A stretch of DNA of 64,000 bases from Dasania marina DSM 21967 (lineage in GTDB: Bacteria; Pseudomonadota; Gammaproteobacteria; Pseudomonadales; Dasaniaceae), in assembly GCF_000373485.1 (NCBI RefSeq), contig NZ_KB891586.1:76734-140733 (forward strand). The letters run 5' to 3'. Positions within the stretch are counted from its first letter, which is position 1, and every line of letters begins with the position of its first letter. The position numbers and the translations under genes are program-made. This document shows positions 37,216 through 49,414 of this stretch, piece after piece. The notes beneath the pieces were generated by a model. It did no database searches. It was given only the letters and a program-made list of their open reading frames with translations, and had not been told where the DNA came from.

Positions 37216-38820
37216 TTAGATAACAACCACACAATTTCGCCCATTTTCTTTCGCTTGATAGACTGCCAAATCTGCTCTGGCTAGCATTTCAGATAATTTA
37301 CTTTCAGCCGCTCTAAGTTCAGTAACACCGATACTCACAGACACATTGATACCATTAGGGTTTAATGCAAAAACATATTTACGAATGCGTTCGGCCTTTT
37401 CTTTTGCCTCGCCCAAAGCACAATAATCAAGTAACACAACAAACTCTTCGCCACCAAACCTTGCCACAACATCTTCAGAGCGGCTTTGTTCAACTAACAG
37501 CTTGGAAATTTTTTGTAAAACTTTGTCACCTATTATATGGCCATGCGTATCATTGACATCTTTGAAGTAATCGATATCAATCATTAATAAGCACAGCGGG
37601 TGTTGATAACGTAAGGATAACGATAATTTCTGAGCCGATACTTCTTGCAGGTAATGGCGGTTATAAAGACCCGTTAATTGATCGCGCATGGCCATACCGT
37701 GATATTGATGACTTTTACGTTTTAGTACTATAGTAATTATCAAAAAGATAATAATGATAATTAATAACAAGGTTATCAGTGTATAACCCCAAACATAGCG
37801 TTTATACAACTCATAAAATCTGTTGGGTTTATTCATAATGATGCTATCTTCTGGCACTTGATCAACGTCTATACCAAACCGCTTCATGGCCCCATAATCG
37901 AAAATATTAACTAAGGGGCTACCGGCCACAGCTAGTTCACTTGGGGCTTTACCTTCAATAATTTTCGAAGCCATTTGTGCTGCTGTTTCACCCTGATAAT
38001 TAGGGTCGGTAATTTTACCGCCTACAACACCGTAACCTACAACATCCCAAACACAGTAAGTAGGAAATCGGCTAGCCAAGCTGACAAGTTTGACGCTATC
38101 TTTAACCGATATGATATCACCGGTAGGCGACCGTAAATAAATAGCCCATAACACCAAGGAATTATCGGTAAGATTATTGAGTTTTCGTCTTAAACCTTCT
38201 GGATTTAAATTATTTAAATAATTAATTGTTACCCTATTGGAAAACTTTTCTCCAGCCTGCTCAATCAGATTTTTGTAAATATCACCCGAACGACTACCAT
38301 CGGTAATTGCCGATATGCTTGTTGTCTTAGGATGCATTTTCAACATTAGTTCTATGGTGCCTGACACATCGTAAGATTCATAAACGCCAGTATATCCTTG
38401 GTGGCCGGCAATGCGGCTAGGGCTAAAGTCATTTAAGGCCGAGAATACAACGGGGGTACCGGGAAAGAGTTCGTCGCGGTATTTAAGTAAAAAATCTAGA
38501 GCATGATCATCAGAAGAAATAATCGCATCAAACTTGACGAACTCATATTTGAGCTTATACAGATCGCGTAGCTGCTTAAAATATTCATCACCGGCACGGC
38601 GCTTGGTATCCATATAGCTGATAAATAGCTCAACATCACCGTGTTCATTAAACACGGACTTTACACCTGCCATTATTCTATCTGTCCAATGAAAGCCTTC
38701 GTGGTAGGAGTTGAGTACTAACACACGCTTTTGCTCAGCAAGTACTAGCGTGCTATTAAGCAAAATCATAAGACTGAAAAATAATGCAGTAGCCACGGAG
38801 GCTATTTTCGGATTGGCCAT
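37216..38820 (-). CDS. Membrane diguanylate cyclase with periplasmic ABC-substrate-binding-like sensor
   Basis: A 534-residue protein. A signal/anchor helix (about 10-28) precedes a periplasmic domain (30-335) like the ABC_sub_bind family (VLVLNSYHEGFHWTDRI, FSALNDFSP). A transmembrane helix (about 345-368) leads to a GGDEF domain whose active site reads ARFGGEEFVVLL, with an RSED inhibitory site five residues before it. All cyclase residues look intact, so it should make c-di-GMP in response to a periplasmic ligand. The ligand is unknown. It lies between two copies of the katG 3' end. Confidence 0.88.
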   Translation of the reverse strand: MANPKIASVATALFFSLMILLNSTLVLAEQKRVLVLNSYHEGFHWTDRIMAGVKSVFNEHGDVELFISYMDTKRRAGDEYFKQLRDLYKLKYEFVKFDAIISSDDHALDFLLKYRDELFPGTPVVFSALNDFSPSRIAGHQGYTGVYESYDVSGTIELMLKMHPKTTSISAITDGSRSGDIYKNLIEQAGEKFSNRVTINYLNNLNPEGLRRKLNNLTDNSLVLWAIYLRSPTGDIISVKDSVKLVSLASRFPTYCVWDVVGYGVVGGKITDPNYQGETAAQMASKIIEGKAPSELAVAGSPLVNIFDYGAMKRFGIDVDQVPEDSIIMNKPNRFYELYKRYVWGYTLITLLLIIIIIFLIITIVLKRKSHQYHGMAMRDQLTGLYNRHYLQEVSAQKLSLSLRYQHPLCLLMIDIDYFKDVNDTHGHIIGDKVLQKISKLLVEQSRSEDVVARFGGEEFVVLLDYCALGEAKEKAERIRKYVFALNPNGINVSVSIGVTELRAAESKLSEMLARADLAVYQAKENGRNCVVVI

Positions 38821-39054
38821 AATATTAGTAATATCTCAAGCTATTAACACCATCCGCTGTGTTACGCAGCACAATTAGCTAAACTAATACTTAGTCTAGC
38901 AGCATATGCCTGCTTAGCTTGCATGTAAAAACAAACTAAAACGTCTCTTTCTAACAAAAGCACGAGAAACTGCGATTAAGCTAATTGAAACACTGAATAT
39001 AATGAAAAAGGCTTGGTAGAACACTGTTTGCGCTGCAAACTATCATCTAGGAAC

Positions 39055-39310
39055 TCAAATTAGCCACCTACACAAAAGTACTGCTGTGCAGCCCCCGCCA
39101 ACAATAGGGGTTAATACCGAGCAGAACAATGGCCGCATCATGTGCATCCCCCCTAGGTTATTCACGTCAGCTTTACCGACAATAACAATTGCGCGGTTAC
39201 AGCCTATAATACAAGCAGGCGTCAACGAGGCAATCACCACTCAGCAGCCGGCACAGGTAATAACACCGCCCCAAGGGTTATTCAGGTCGGCTACGATTAT
39301 AAATCCTGTA
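39055..39310 (-). pseudogene. Possible remnant of a PAAR-like repeat protein
   Basis: Read leftward, two ~40-codon units 120 bp apart align: one contains ADLNNPWGG then SLTPACIIGC, the other ADVNNLGGMH then VLTPIVGGGC. The pattern (GGxH, TPxxxGGxCTxVL) resembles PAAR-type spike-tip proteins of type VI secretion. A TGA stop lies between the units and no ribosome-binding site is seen. Weak evidence; no other secretion genes are near. Confidence 0.35.
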
Positions 39311-39905
39311 AAAACCAAACCACGAAAGCGATAGCTATTCGACTACTCATACTGATGCTTGGGCGCATCCTTTGCCAACGTTCCAGTGATAGCGCAGTCA
39401 ATGCACGATTATTAAGATAAATATAAGCTTTAAAGGCTAGATCGAAGACATATATTACAACAACAAAATGACCAAATCTGGAAGAGGCAGTAAAACTATA
39501 CCGTATAAATGATGGAAGTATGGGCACTTAAGCTCTATTTTGTCATACCCACGCCAAACTCGCTGAACAGGTTCATAGTGTGTCTCTGTATTGCAGCCCG
39601 GTTGATATTCAATGTATACCTTACCGGATCTACGCCCCACTAGCTCCTGGTCTCTAGCCGCTATCTCTATGCCCACCCTCCCCGTCCAACCTTTACTTAG
39701 GCGATTAATAACTCCCCTGAACTCATCACCATATTTAGTATAAAAACCATGATGAAACTAGTGGCTTTTTACGCTATTTTCGGCTTTCATATTGAATGAT
39801 AAGTATTATCGATTCAGACTAGTCGACCGTAATGATTCTGAATTTTTAAGAGCTTTTTTTAATATCAACACTATTCGTGTACAGGAGGAATTCTCAACCC
39901 CCTAT

Positions 39906-39936
39906 AAAAAAGCCCGCAATGATAGCGGGCTTGTTA
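39906..39936 (-). terminator. katG terminator
   Basis: Read leftward, AAGCCCGC and GCGGGCTT form an 8-bp stem with a 7-nt loop, followed by a T-run. A diverged copy follows the katG fragment at about 36969-36997. Confidence 0.85.
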
Positions 39937-39953
39937 GGCTTATCCTTAGCGCT

Positions 39954-42515
<2,562 letters not shown>

Positions 42516-43091
42516 ATGGCGATGACACTATACGGCTCTCTACCCTCACCTTTTGTGAGGCGCATACGGCTATTTTTAGATCAAGCGGAATACCAGTTTA
42601 AAACACTGAATATTTTCAACGATGAGGAGCGCGCAGAATATGCTGCGGTTAGCCCTATTAAAAAACTGCCGGTACTGGTGGACAACGGCCAGAGCATCTT
42701 CGATTCTCATGTCATTTATCAATATCTGTTACAACAGCAGGGTTTAGCTCAGCCATCCCTGCAAGAATATAATTTAGTCAGCGCCATTGATGCCGTAACC
42801 GACTCTTTAGTGATTTTATTTATGGGCAAGCGCTCTGAGCTAAAAACCGATGCCGACGTGTTACTATTTAAGCTACAGCACGAACGTATACCTGACAGCT
42901 TGCAGTGGCTAAACCAGCAAGCGGCGCAAAGGGCTTTTGTAGACTGGCACTATGCCACCATGGCGCTCATTGCCTTAATGGACTGGGCTGAACTTCGTGA
43001 AATGTACAACTTCGATGACTACCCTGCACTAATCGCCGCCAGAGCGCTGCATAGTGAGCGCGCCATTGTTAAATCGACTATGCCACAATAA
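42516..43091 (+). CDS. Glutathione S-transferase family protein
   Basis: At 191 residues it has an N-terminal thioredoxin-like GST domain (LYGSLPSPFVRRIRLFL; KLPVLVDNG with cis-Pro; FDSHVIYQYL with the glutathione-binding Asp-Ser) and a helical C-terminal domain. The Ser in SPFVRR could serve as the catalytic residue. AGGA precedes the ATG. It is divergent from katG with an OxyR-like site between, which suggests an oxidative-stress role. Confidence 0.88.
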   Translation: MAMTLYGSLPSPFVRRIRLFLDQAEYQFKTLNIFNDEERAEYAAVSPIKKLPVLVDNGQSIFDSHVIYQYLLQQQGLAQPSLQEYNLVSAIDAVTDSLVILFMGKRSELKTDADVLLFKLQHERIPDSLQWLNQQAAQRAFVDWHYATMALIALMDWAELREMYNFDDYPALIAARALHSERAIVKSTMPQ

Positions 43092-43095
43092 TAGT

Positions 43096-43141
43096 CACTC
43101 GCCATGGCCAACACTTCGGTAGCGGGCCATGGCGAGCTTGT
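43096..43141 (+). terminator. Terminator after the GST gene
   Basis: CTCGCCATGGCC (43098-43109) and GGCCATGGCGAG (43125-43136) form a perfect 12-bp stem with a 15-nt loop, followed by CTTGTTT. The long loop and weak T-tract lower the confidence in efficiency. Confidence 0.65.
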
Positions 43142-43295
43142 TTAGCCACCGAGCTAAACTATTGCTCGGAGATGCTGTTATAATGCCGCTCCATAGACAC
43201 TAGCTCATGGACCCTAGCTCATAGACTCTAGCCCCTAGCTTATTAACCAACACTGATACCAGCACAACCCTACGCTGCTATCCCCAGGTACATTT

Positions 43296-43652
43296 ATGAA
43301 CACCAACAAAGAATTGCAACAGCTCAATAACCGCTTAGATAAATGCTGCCGTAAATTAACGGCCGCCAAAAAACGCGGCGATAAAGAGATCATCATGCAG
43401 GCACAGGCCGAGCAAGAAAAGCTCAGAAAAGCCGTAGCTGTACTAAAAAACCAGCAGGGTAAAGAGGTCAGCGAAAAAACCGAAGCTATAAAATCCCTGC
43501 CCTTTAACCGTGAGCTCAGCAAGCAAGAACAAGCCGATATGGGCAAGCTGAAAAAAACGGTAAGAGGCCTAGTGGTCGTGCATCCTTTAACCGCGGCTGG
43601 CCGCGAGTTAGGTTTAAGCCAAGTGACCGGCTTTGCCCCCAAACCTTTTTAG
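43296..43652 (+). CDS. yibL: Ribosome-associated protein YibL
   Basis: At 118 residues it has an N-terminal coiled-coil helix region (about 1-65) and a conserved C-terminal half with LPFNRELSKQEQADMGKLKK and VRGLVVVHPLTAAGRELG, matching E. coli YibL. That protein co-sediments with ribosomes; its role is unknown. The stop codon overlaps the stop of convergent cfa by 4 bp. Confidence 0.88.
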   Translation: MNTNKELQQLNNRLDKCCRKLTAAKKRGDKEIIMQAQAEQEKLRKAVAVLKNQQGKEVSEKTEAIKSLPFNRELSKQEQADMGKLKKTVRGLVVVHPLTAAGRELGLSQVTGFAPKPF

Positions 43653-44797
43653 CGTTTATAGCCATCCGCCAAGCCATAGGGGGATAGCAGCAACTGATAC
43701 AGCTGCAACTCCCTGGCGCGAAACATACCGGCACAGCTAAGCAAATAAAACCGCCACATGCGGTAAAAACTCTCACCATACTGTTTATTTAGTTGCGGCC
43801 AGGCCGCGTCAAAGTTGTGAAACCAGGCCATCAGTGTTTTATCGTAATTAACACTTAAGTTCTGTACATCCTCAATCACAAAATTATTCTCTATCGCCGC
43901 AGACAACTGTGTCAGTGAAGGCACGTAGCCTTGGGGGAAGATATATTTGACTATCCAATCCTGCCTAAACTGCGAATGATTATTGCCTATGCTATGCAAT
44001 AAAAACAAACCCTCTGGCTTTAAGCAGCTGCGCATTTTTTGGATAAATAGCGGGTAATATTTTGGACCTACATGTTCTACCATACCTACGCTCACCACTC
44101 TGTCGTATAGGCCTTGGTGCTGGCGATAATCTTCAAGTATGAAATTTACCGGCAAATCCGCGTAGCGCTGCCGTGCATACTGGACTTGTTCCACCGAAAC
44201 ATTCACCCCGGTTACCGTAACGCCATAATGCTCTGCCGCATAGGCGGCAAAACTACCCCAACCACAACCGCAATCTAACACCGTCATACCCGGCTGCAAC
44301 TGTAGTTTTTGGCAGATCAGCGCTAGCTTATCGATCTGTGCTTGCTCTAAGGTTTGCGCCCCTTTATCCCACCAGCCACAGGTATAAGTCATGCGCGTAT
44401 CTAACATGGCCGCGTATAGCTCATTGCCTAAATTATAATGGTGCTCGGCTATTTGATAGGCCTGTGATGCACGACCCAAGGGCTGCAACCATGCCCATAA
44501 ATAAGGAGATATATCTTTTAAGCGGAAACTACCTTTGCCATTACGCCGCCTATGGCTAATTAGCTTGGCGATGAACTCATCCAGTGCCTCACAATCCCAC
44601 CAGCCTTGCATATAACTTTCACCCAACCCCCTATCACCGTCGCGTATCAGCCGCTGGTAAAAATGTTGATTGTGTATTTGCGGTGCATAGCGTTCGCTGG
44701 CGTTGGCGGTAATTCCCGCCTGCAAAAAGGTCTCTTCCACCCTTATTTTACAACTATCAGCGGCCAGTTTTTGCCGTGGTAAAAATACATCAGACAT
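43649..44797 (-). CDS. cfa: Cyclopropane-fatty-acyl-phospholipid synthase
   Basis: Transfers methylene from SAM to unsaturated acyl chains of membrane phospholipids. The chosen ATG has AAGGAG 8-13 nt upstream and gives 382 residues, the E. coli length; an upstream frame start at 44827 lacks support. Signatures are GLGESYMQGWWD, AEHHYNLGNELY, the SAM motif VLDCGCGWGSFAAYAA, and the catalytic-region SVGMVEHVG. In other bacteria it is induced on entry to stationary phase and under stress. Confidence 0.94.
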   Translation of the reverse strand: MSDVFLPRQKLAADSCKIRVEETFLQAGITANASERYAPQIHNQHFYQRLIRDGDRGLGESYMQGWWDCEALDEFIAKLISHRRRNGKGSFRLKDISPYLWAWLQPLGRASQAYQIAEHHYNLGNELYAAMLDTRMTYTCGWWDKGAQTLEQAQIDKLALICQKLQLQPGMTVLDCGCGWGSFAAYAAEHYGVTVTGVNVSVEQVQYARQRYADLPVNFILEDYRQHQGLYDRVVSVGMVEHVGPKYYPLFIQKMRSCLKPEGLFLLHSIGNNHSQFRQDWIVKYIFPQGYVPSLTQLSAAIENNFVIEDVQNLSVNYDKTLMAWFHNFDAAWPQLNKQYGESFYRMWRFYLLSCAGMFRARELQLYQLLLSPYGLADGYKR

Positions 44798-44984
44798 AGA
44801 TACGCTCCTTAGGGTATGCACAGCCATCAGCCACTTTTAATGATCACTACTCACTATTCACTACCTACTATAGCTATAATTTGTCACACTAGCTCAGCAA
44901 CTATAAATAGATATATTACAACAAAGGCCTGCAAAATAGCGTCTAGGCTATCATCACAAGCAACAAGGAACCGTTAAACACGCC

Positions 44985-45605
44985 ATGAGATCTTTACTTA
45001 AATTATTGTTAGTCGCAGCGGTTATCTATAAAGGCTATGGTTATTATCAGAGTCAGCAAGGGTTTGATTCTGACAGCGATGTTGTTCTATACACCATGAA
45101 CAACTGCCAACAACACTGTGAGCATGCCCGCGCGCTGCTAGCCCGCCTTGAGATTAGTGTTGAGGAAGTATTGGTTACTGCCGATAACCCTGAGCTCATT
45201 CAACGCCATCTAAGCGAACGCATGGGGGATAAGTTTCCTTTATTAGTTACCCCCACAGACAAAGTACTAGGCTACAACAAAGCGTTATATCTTTCCGCCA
45301 TCGCCGATAATTATGGCCTGGAGACCTTACCCAGACGCTTACAATGGCCGCTAAACAGCCACTTTGATAATGGCCAGCCTCGCTGGGTTATGTATGGCAC
45401 CCAATGGTGCCCCTACTGCAACAAAACTCGTGAAATTTTCAAACAACATCAAGTCACACTAGATGAACGTGATGTAGAGCAAAGCACAAAAAATAAAGAT
45501 AAATATAGGGAGTTAGCCGGCACCGGCTACCCACTAATTTATTATGGTGCCAAGCGGCTAAAAGGTTTTGATGAAAAACAAATACGTAAAATGCTATCGC
45601 TATAA
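44985..45605 (+). CDS. Tandem glutaredoxin-like membrane-anchored protein
   Basis: At 206 residues it has a short N-terminal hydrophobic segment (about 4-16), either an anchor or a signal, then two thioredoxin-like domains. The first has CQQHC (C41, C45; spacing CxxxC), which is not a standard redox motif. The second has a classical glutaredoxin site WCPYC (C142, C145) and the cis-Pro segment TGYPLIYY. The pairing resembles a duplicated GlrX domain in which the first copy changed role. Target unknown. Confidence 0.78.
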   Translation: MRSLLKLLLVAAVIYKGYGYYQSQQGFDSDSDVVLYTMNNCQQHCEHARALLARLEISVEEVLVTADNPELIQRHLSERMGDKFPLLVTPTDKVLGYNKALYLSAIADNYGLETLPRRLQWPLNSHFDNGQPRWVMYGTQWCPYCNKTREIFKQHQVTLDERDVEQSTKNKDKYRELAGTGYPLIYYGAKRLKGFDEKQIRKMLSL

Positions 45606-45771
45606 ATACTATCTCCATAAAAACAGCCATACATATCACAAAAATTCCGCTCTATAGGCACTATCACCTGCATCTATAACGATGATTTTATTTATAAGGG
45701 GTAGCGATTACTTAACATAGAGCCTATTATTTTCACGATCAAGCCTATTAGCTAATACTCAGGAATCAATA

Positions 45772-46710
45772 ATGCGCCTAATTGCAGTACTCGTTTTTTT
45801 AGTTATCACTGGCTGTGATAACGCAGCCAACAAGATTGCCTTAGGCACACTAGAGCGAGACCGAATAGCGCATACCGCAACAGCCAATGAAATTATCGTT
45901 GCACTACCAATACCGCAGGGCTCAGTGGTTAAACAAGGCATGCTACTCGTCAAACTAGACGATCAATTGCAAAAAGCACAGCTTGCCATAGCTGCAGCCA
46001 ATGTTGCCAAGGCTGAGGCCAATTTAGAAAAACTACGCCATGGCGCCAGAAAAGAAGAACTAGCCTCGGCTAGAGCCACGGTGCAAGGCGCGAAATCAGC
46101 ACTGGCAGAAAGCGAAAGCAATTACAGCAGGCTGCTAAGCTTAAAAAACCAACAACTGGTCAGCCAGTCGGCGCTAGATAAAGCCCTAGCAACACGCAAT
46201 AGCCACAGTGCCAATCTACAAACTGCGCAAGAAGCCTTACTACTACTCACCAATGGCAGTCGAGAAGAGGATTTACGTGCCGCTGAAGCCGAGCTTAATG
46301 CCGCAATAGCCCAGCGAAGCGCAGAAACAAAACGCCTGTCTGATTTAAGCGTCGTCGCCACTCGTGATGGCATCTTAGATAACCTACCGTGGAATTTGGG
46401 CGAGCGGGTAACTATAGGCAGCCCCTTGGCCATCATACTGGCGGGTAAAGCGCCGCATGCCCGGGTATATGTACCTGAGCCCCATAGAGTTAAATTAAAC
46501 GTTGGCGATAGCCTCATCGTACATGTTGACGGCATAGCTGAGCCCATCACCGGCCAACTCAGCTGGATAGCCAGTGAGCCTGCCTTTACCCCCTACTATG
46601 CTCTCAGCCAATCCGAACGTGCACGGCTGATGTACTTAGCCGAAGTGCAGCTACCTGATAGTTATGCCTCGCTGCCCAATGGCATACCCGCACAAGTGGA
46701 ACTACCATGA
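45772..46710 (+). CDS. HlyD/YbhG-type periplasmic adaptor lipoprotein
   Basis: At 312 residues it has a lipoprotein signal peptide with lipobox VITGC, a lipoyl-like barrel split around a long coiled coil (about 75-190, rich in Ala/Glu/Lys) and a C-terminal beta domain. It should bridge inner-membrane transporter and periplasm. AGGA precedes the ATG. Its stop overlaps the following ATPase gene by 4 bp, so the three genes form one exporter operon. Confidence 0.87.
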   Translation: MRLIAVLVFLVITGCDNAANKIALGTLERDRIAHTATANEIIVALPIPQGSVVKQGMLLVKLDDQLQKAQLAIAAANVAKAEANLEKLRHGARKEELASARATVQGAKSALAESESNYSRLLSLKNQQLVSQSALDKALATRNSHSANLQTAQEALLLLTNGSREEDLRAAEAELNAAIAQRSAETKRLSDLSVVATRDGILDNLPWNLGERVTIGSPLAIILAGKAPHARVYVPEPHRVKLNVGDSLIVHVDGIAEPITGQLSWIASEPAFTPYYALSQSERARLMYLAEVQLPDSYASLPNGIPAQVELP

Positions 46711-47633
46711 GTGACCTAGCCATTAAGGCGGTAGATTTAAGCCGCCACTTTGGCGATATCAAAGCGATACAACACTTAAACCTTGAGGTTGAAAAAGGGC
46801 AGATTTATGGTTTCTTAGGCCCCAATGGCTGCGGTAAAACCACGGCTATACGCTTACTCACCGGCTTACTACAACCCACCGCTGGCTCTATTGAAGTACT
46901 GGGCTTCAGCCTACCCAAAGACGCTGAAAAACTGCGCTTTCATATAGGCTATATGACCCAAAAATTTTCCCTCTATGACGATCTAAGTGTGAAGGAAAAT
47001 CTGGAGTTTATCGCTAATATTTATGGCCTTGGCAGAACACAAAAAAAACAACGTATTGACGAGCTGTTAACGACTTTCCGCTTACAAAGCCGGCAAAAAC
47101 AATTAGCCGGCAGCATGAGCGGTGGCCAACGGCAACGGCTGAGTTTGGCGGCAGCGACCTTGCACAAGCCCCAGTTATTGTTTTTAGATGAGCCCACTTC
47201 AGCGGTAGATCCGGAAAACCGCCGTGACTTTTGGGAGCAACTATTTGACCTCAGCGACCAGGGCACCAGCATACTGGTCTCTAGCCACTATATGGACGAA
47301 GCCGAACGCTGCCATAAATTAGCCATTTTAGAAACCGGTATTAAACGTGCTGACGGCAGCCCTGAAGAGTTAATGAAGAGCATGGGCGCTAATGTTGTAG
47401 AAGTTTACGGCGGAAAACTACGTCAACTAAAGCAGCAATTATTAGCGTTACCTGAGATTATTTCGGCGGCACAGTTAGGTTCGCGCTTACGTGTTTTAGT
47501 GCAAGACAGTGTTAACGACCCTATACAATTTTTAAGGCAACAAGCCTGCGTTGATCCAGCCATAGAACTAAGCTTGGCTAGGCCTAGCCTAGAAGATGTT
47601 TTTGTCACCAGTACCCGAGGTGATAATTCATGA
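46707..47633 (+). CDS. ABC exporter ATPase subunit
   Basis: A 308-residue single nucleotide-binding domain protein: Walker A GPNGCGKTTA near 40, Q-loop in MTQKFSLYDDL, signature MSGGQRQRLS, Walker B LLFLDEPTSAVDPE, and H-loop SSHYMDEAERC. The long C-terminal extension (about 230-308) is typical of the drug/antibiotic exporter class paired with ABC-2 permeases. It overlaps both neighbours by 4 bp. Confidence 0.92.
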   Translation: MSDLAIKAVDLSRHFGDIKAIQHLNLEVEKGQIYGFLGPNGCGKTTAIRLLTGLLQPTAGSIEVLGFSLPKDAEKLRFHIGYMTQKFSLYDDLSVKENLEFIANIYGLGRTQKKQRIDELLTTFRLQSRQKQLAGSMSGGQRQRLSLAAATLHKPQLLFLDEPTSAVDPENRRDFWEQLFDLSDQGTSILVSSHYMDEAERCHKLAILETGIKRADGSPEELMKSMGANVVEVYGGKLRQLKQQLLALPEIISAAQLGSRLRVLVQDSVNDPIQFLRQQACVDPAIELSLARPSLEDVFVTSTRGDNS

Positions 47634-48775
47634 ATAGCCTGTTACGAATCAAAGCCATTTTCCTTAAAGAGCTCACGCAACTGCGACGCGATAAAATGAC
47701 CTTCGGCATGATGATCATGATACCGCTAATTCAGTTGTTATTATTTGGCTATGCCATTAACACCAATGTACGTCACATACCGGTAGCCGTCGTTGATGCC
47801 AGTAACACTGGCTTAAGCCGCGTATTGATACAAAACATAGAAGCCACTCAAGTGGTTACCTTCACTGCACGCTATAACAATTTACCCGAAGCTGAAGCAG
47901 CGTTAGCCAGTTCAAAAGTTAGAGCTGTTCTTTTTATCCCTCGAGATGTCAGCCAACGGCTGGTACGGCATCAGGCAGTAGGGCTGGGTACCCCAGCGGC
48001 CAGTGATGAAGAAACTAGCCGCCCCGTTGCCCATTGGCTGGTTGATGGCTCAGACACCATCGTAGCCGGTGCCATCAAGGGGCTAAAAAGCATGCCACTA
48101 CTGGAGTTACTCGATAAACCGGCCAATCGCACAGTACCCACATTTGAAATAACCTTATTGTATAACCCAGAACAACGTAGCGTGGTCAATATATTACCGG
48201 GGCTGGTCGCCATTATCTTAACGATGACCATGATCATGTTTACCTCGGCAGCCATCGTACGCGAACGCGAACGGGGTAACATGGAAATGCTTATCACCAC
48301 CCCCGTTAAACCCATAGAATTAATGTTGGGGAAGATCATTCCCTATATTTTTATTGGCGCCGTACAGGTAACTATTATTTTAGGTTTAGGCCATAGCATC
48401 TTTAACGTGCCGATTAACGGCAGCTTATTGCAGCTGGCCGCAGCTACTTTTTTATTCATTACCGCCAGCCTAACCTTAGGTTTAATCATTTCAACCATCG
48501 CAAAAAATCAATTGCAATCCATGCAGATGACGGTATTTATTCTTATACCCTCGATACTTTTATCAGGTTTCATGTTCCCCTATGAAGGTATGCCTCGCAT
48601 CGCACAATTTATTGCCGAAGCATTACCTGCCACACACTTTATGCGTTTAATACGCGGGATAGTTTTAAAAGAAGTGAATCTATGGCATATGACTTATGAC
48701 ATTTATTGGCTTGCCATTTTTATCATTATAGGTTTAACCGTTGCATCTTTACGTTTTAAAAAACAATTGGATTAA
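47630..48775 (+). CDS. ABC-2 type exporter permease
   Basis: At 381 residues it has one N-terminal helix (about 23-43), a large extracytoplasmic domain (50-185), then five helices (about 190-375), the ABC-2 layout of YbhS/YhhJ-like permeases. The conserved ERERGNMEMLITTPVKP lies between helices. Only one permease is encoded, where the YbhGFSR system has two, so it may act as a homodimer. Substrate unknown. Confidence 0.9.
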   Translation: MNSLLRIKAIFLKELTQLRRDKMTFGMMIMIPLIQLLLFGYAINTNVRHIPVAVVDASNTGLSRVLIQNIEATQVVTFTARYNNLPEAEAALASSKVRAVLFIPRDVSQRLVRHQAVGLGTPAASDEETSRPVAHWLVDGSDTIVAGAIKGLKSMPLLELLDKPANRTVPTFEITLLYNPEQRSVVNILPGLVAIILTMTMIMFTSAAIVRERERGNMEMLITTPVKPIELMLGKIIPYIFIGAVQVTIILGLGHSIFNVPINGSLLQLAAATFLFITASLTLGLIISTIAKNQLQSMQMTVFILIPSILLSGFMFPYEGMPRIAQFIAEALPATHFMRLIRGIVLKEVNLWHMTYDIYWLAIFIIIGLTVASLRFKKQLD

Positions 48776-48826
48776 GATTCATCATTCATTAATTTGAAAG
48801 CATGGTACTGAGGAAAACAACGCATC

Positions 48827-49339
48827 ATGAAAGCCCAACAACGCCTATTTGCCCGCTACGCCCAGCATCTTCCCCCTGGCACTTTGCGCTGGATAGGTTT
48901 GCGGCCCAAACACCGCGCAGCCATGCTGAGTGTAGCGAATTGCCTAGCATTAAAAGAGTTAGGTTTGGAGGGCGATCACCGCAGCAGTAAAACCCCGGGG
49001 TCTGGTCGACAAGTGACGTTAATATCGAAAGAGTTTATTCAACAAATTGCACAGCACCGCCAGTTAAGCCATTTAGACCCCGCTATGCTGCGCCGTAACC
49101 TAGTAATAGAAGGCATAAATATTAACGCCCTGCGCCACCAGCAATTCACCATAGGCGAGGTATTGTTTGAAGCCACCGCCCTCTGCCACCCCTGTTCACG
49201 TATGGAGCAAGCCTTGGGTAAAGGTGGTGTTGCCGCCATGCTGGGCTATGGTGGCCTGTGCTGCAAAATTTTAAGCAGTGGCACTATTAAGGTGGGTGAT
49301 AGCCTTAAGGTAATAGTTGCCCAGCCAGAATTATTTTAA
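48827..49339 (+). CDS. MOSC-domain protein
   Basis: At 170 residues it carries the MOSC beta-barrel core, with LGLEGDHR, RQVTLISKEFI, LRRNLVIEGIN and the conserved Cys in ALCHPCSRME. MOSC domains handle sulfur bound to the molybdenum cofactor or reduce N-hydroxylated compounds. GAGGA precedes the ATG. It lies 4-5 kb from the molybdo-hydroxylase genes, which may be meaningful, but they are not in one operon. Confidence 0.85.
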   Translation: MKAQQRLFARYAQHLPPGTLRWIGLRPKHRAAMLSVANCLALKELGLEGDHRSSKTPGSGRQVTLISKEFIQQIAQHRQLSHLDPAMLRRNLVIEGININALRHQQFTIGEVLFEATALCHPCSRMEQALGKGGVAAMLGYGGLCCKILSSGTIKVGDSLKVIVAQPELF

Positions 49340-49414
49340 TCATGAACGGCCATCGGTAAGCTGCAATTTCAAGGAATTAATCGCACACACAAAATTACGC
49401 CCTATATCCATACA

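Larger units (their letters stand above)
38821..39953. other. Gene-poor stretch with decayed coding traces
   Basis: 1.13 kb without an intact gene. Traces are a leftward PAAR-like fragment at 39055-39310 and an open but startless leftward frame at about 39455-39745 (its translation includes GWTGRVGIEIAARDQ and YDKIELKCPYFHH). The rest is AT-rich. The katG terminator lies at its right end. Confidence 0.6.
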
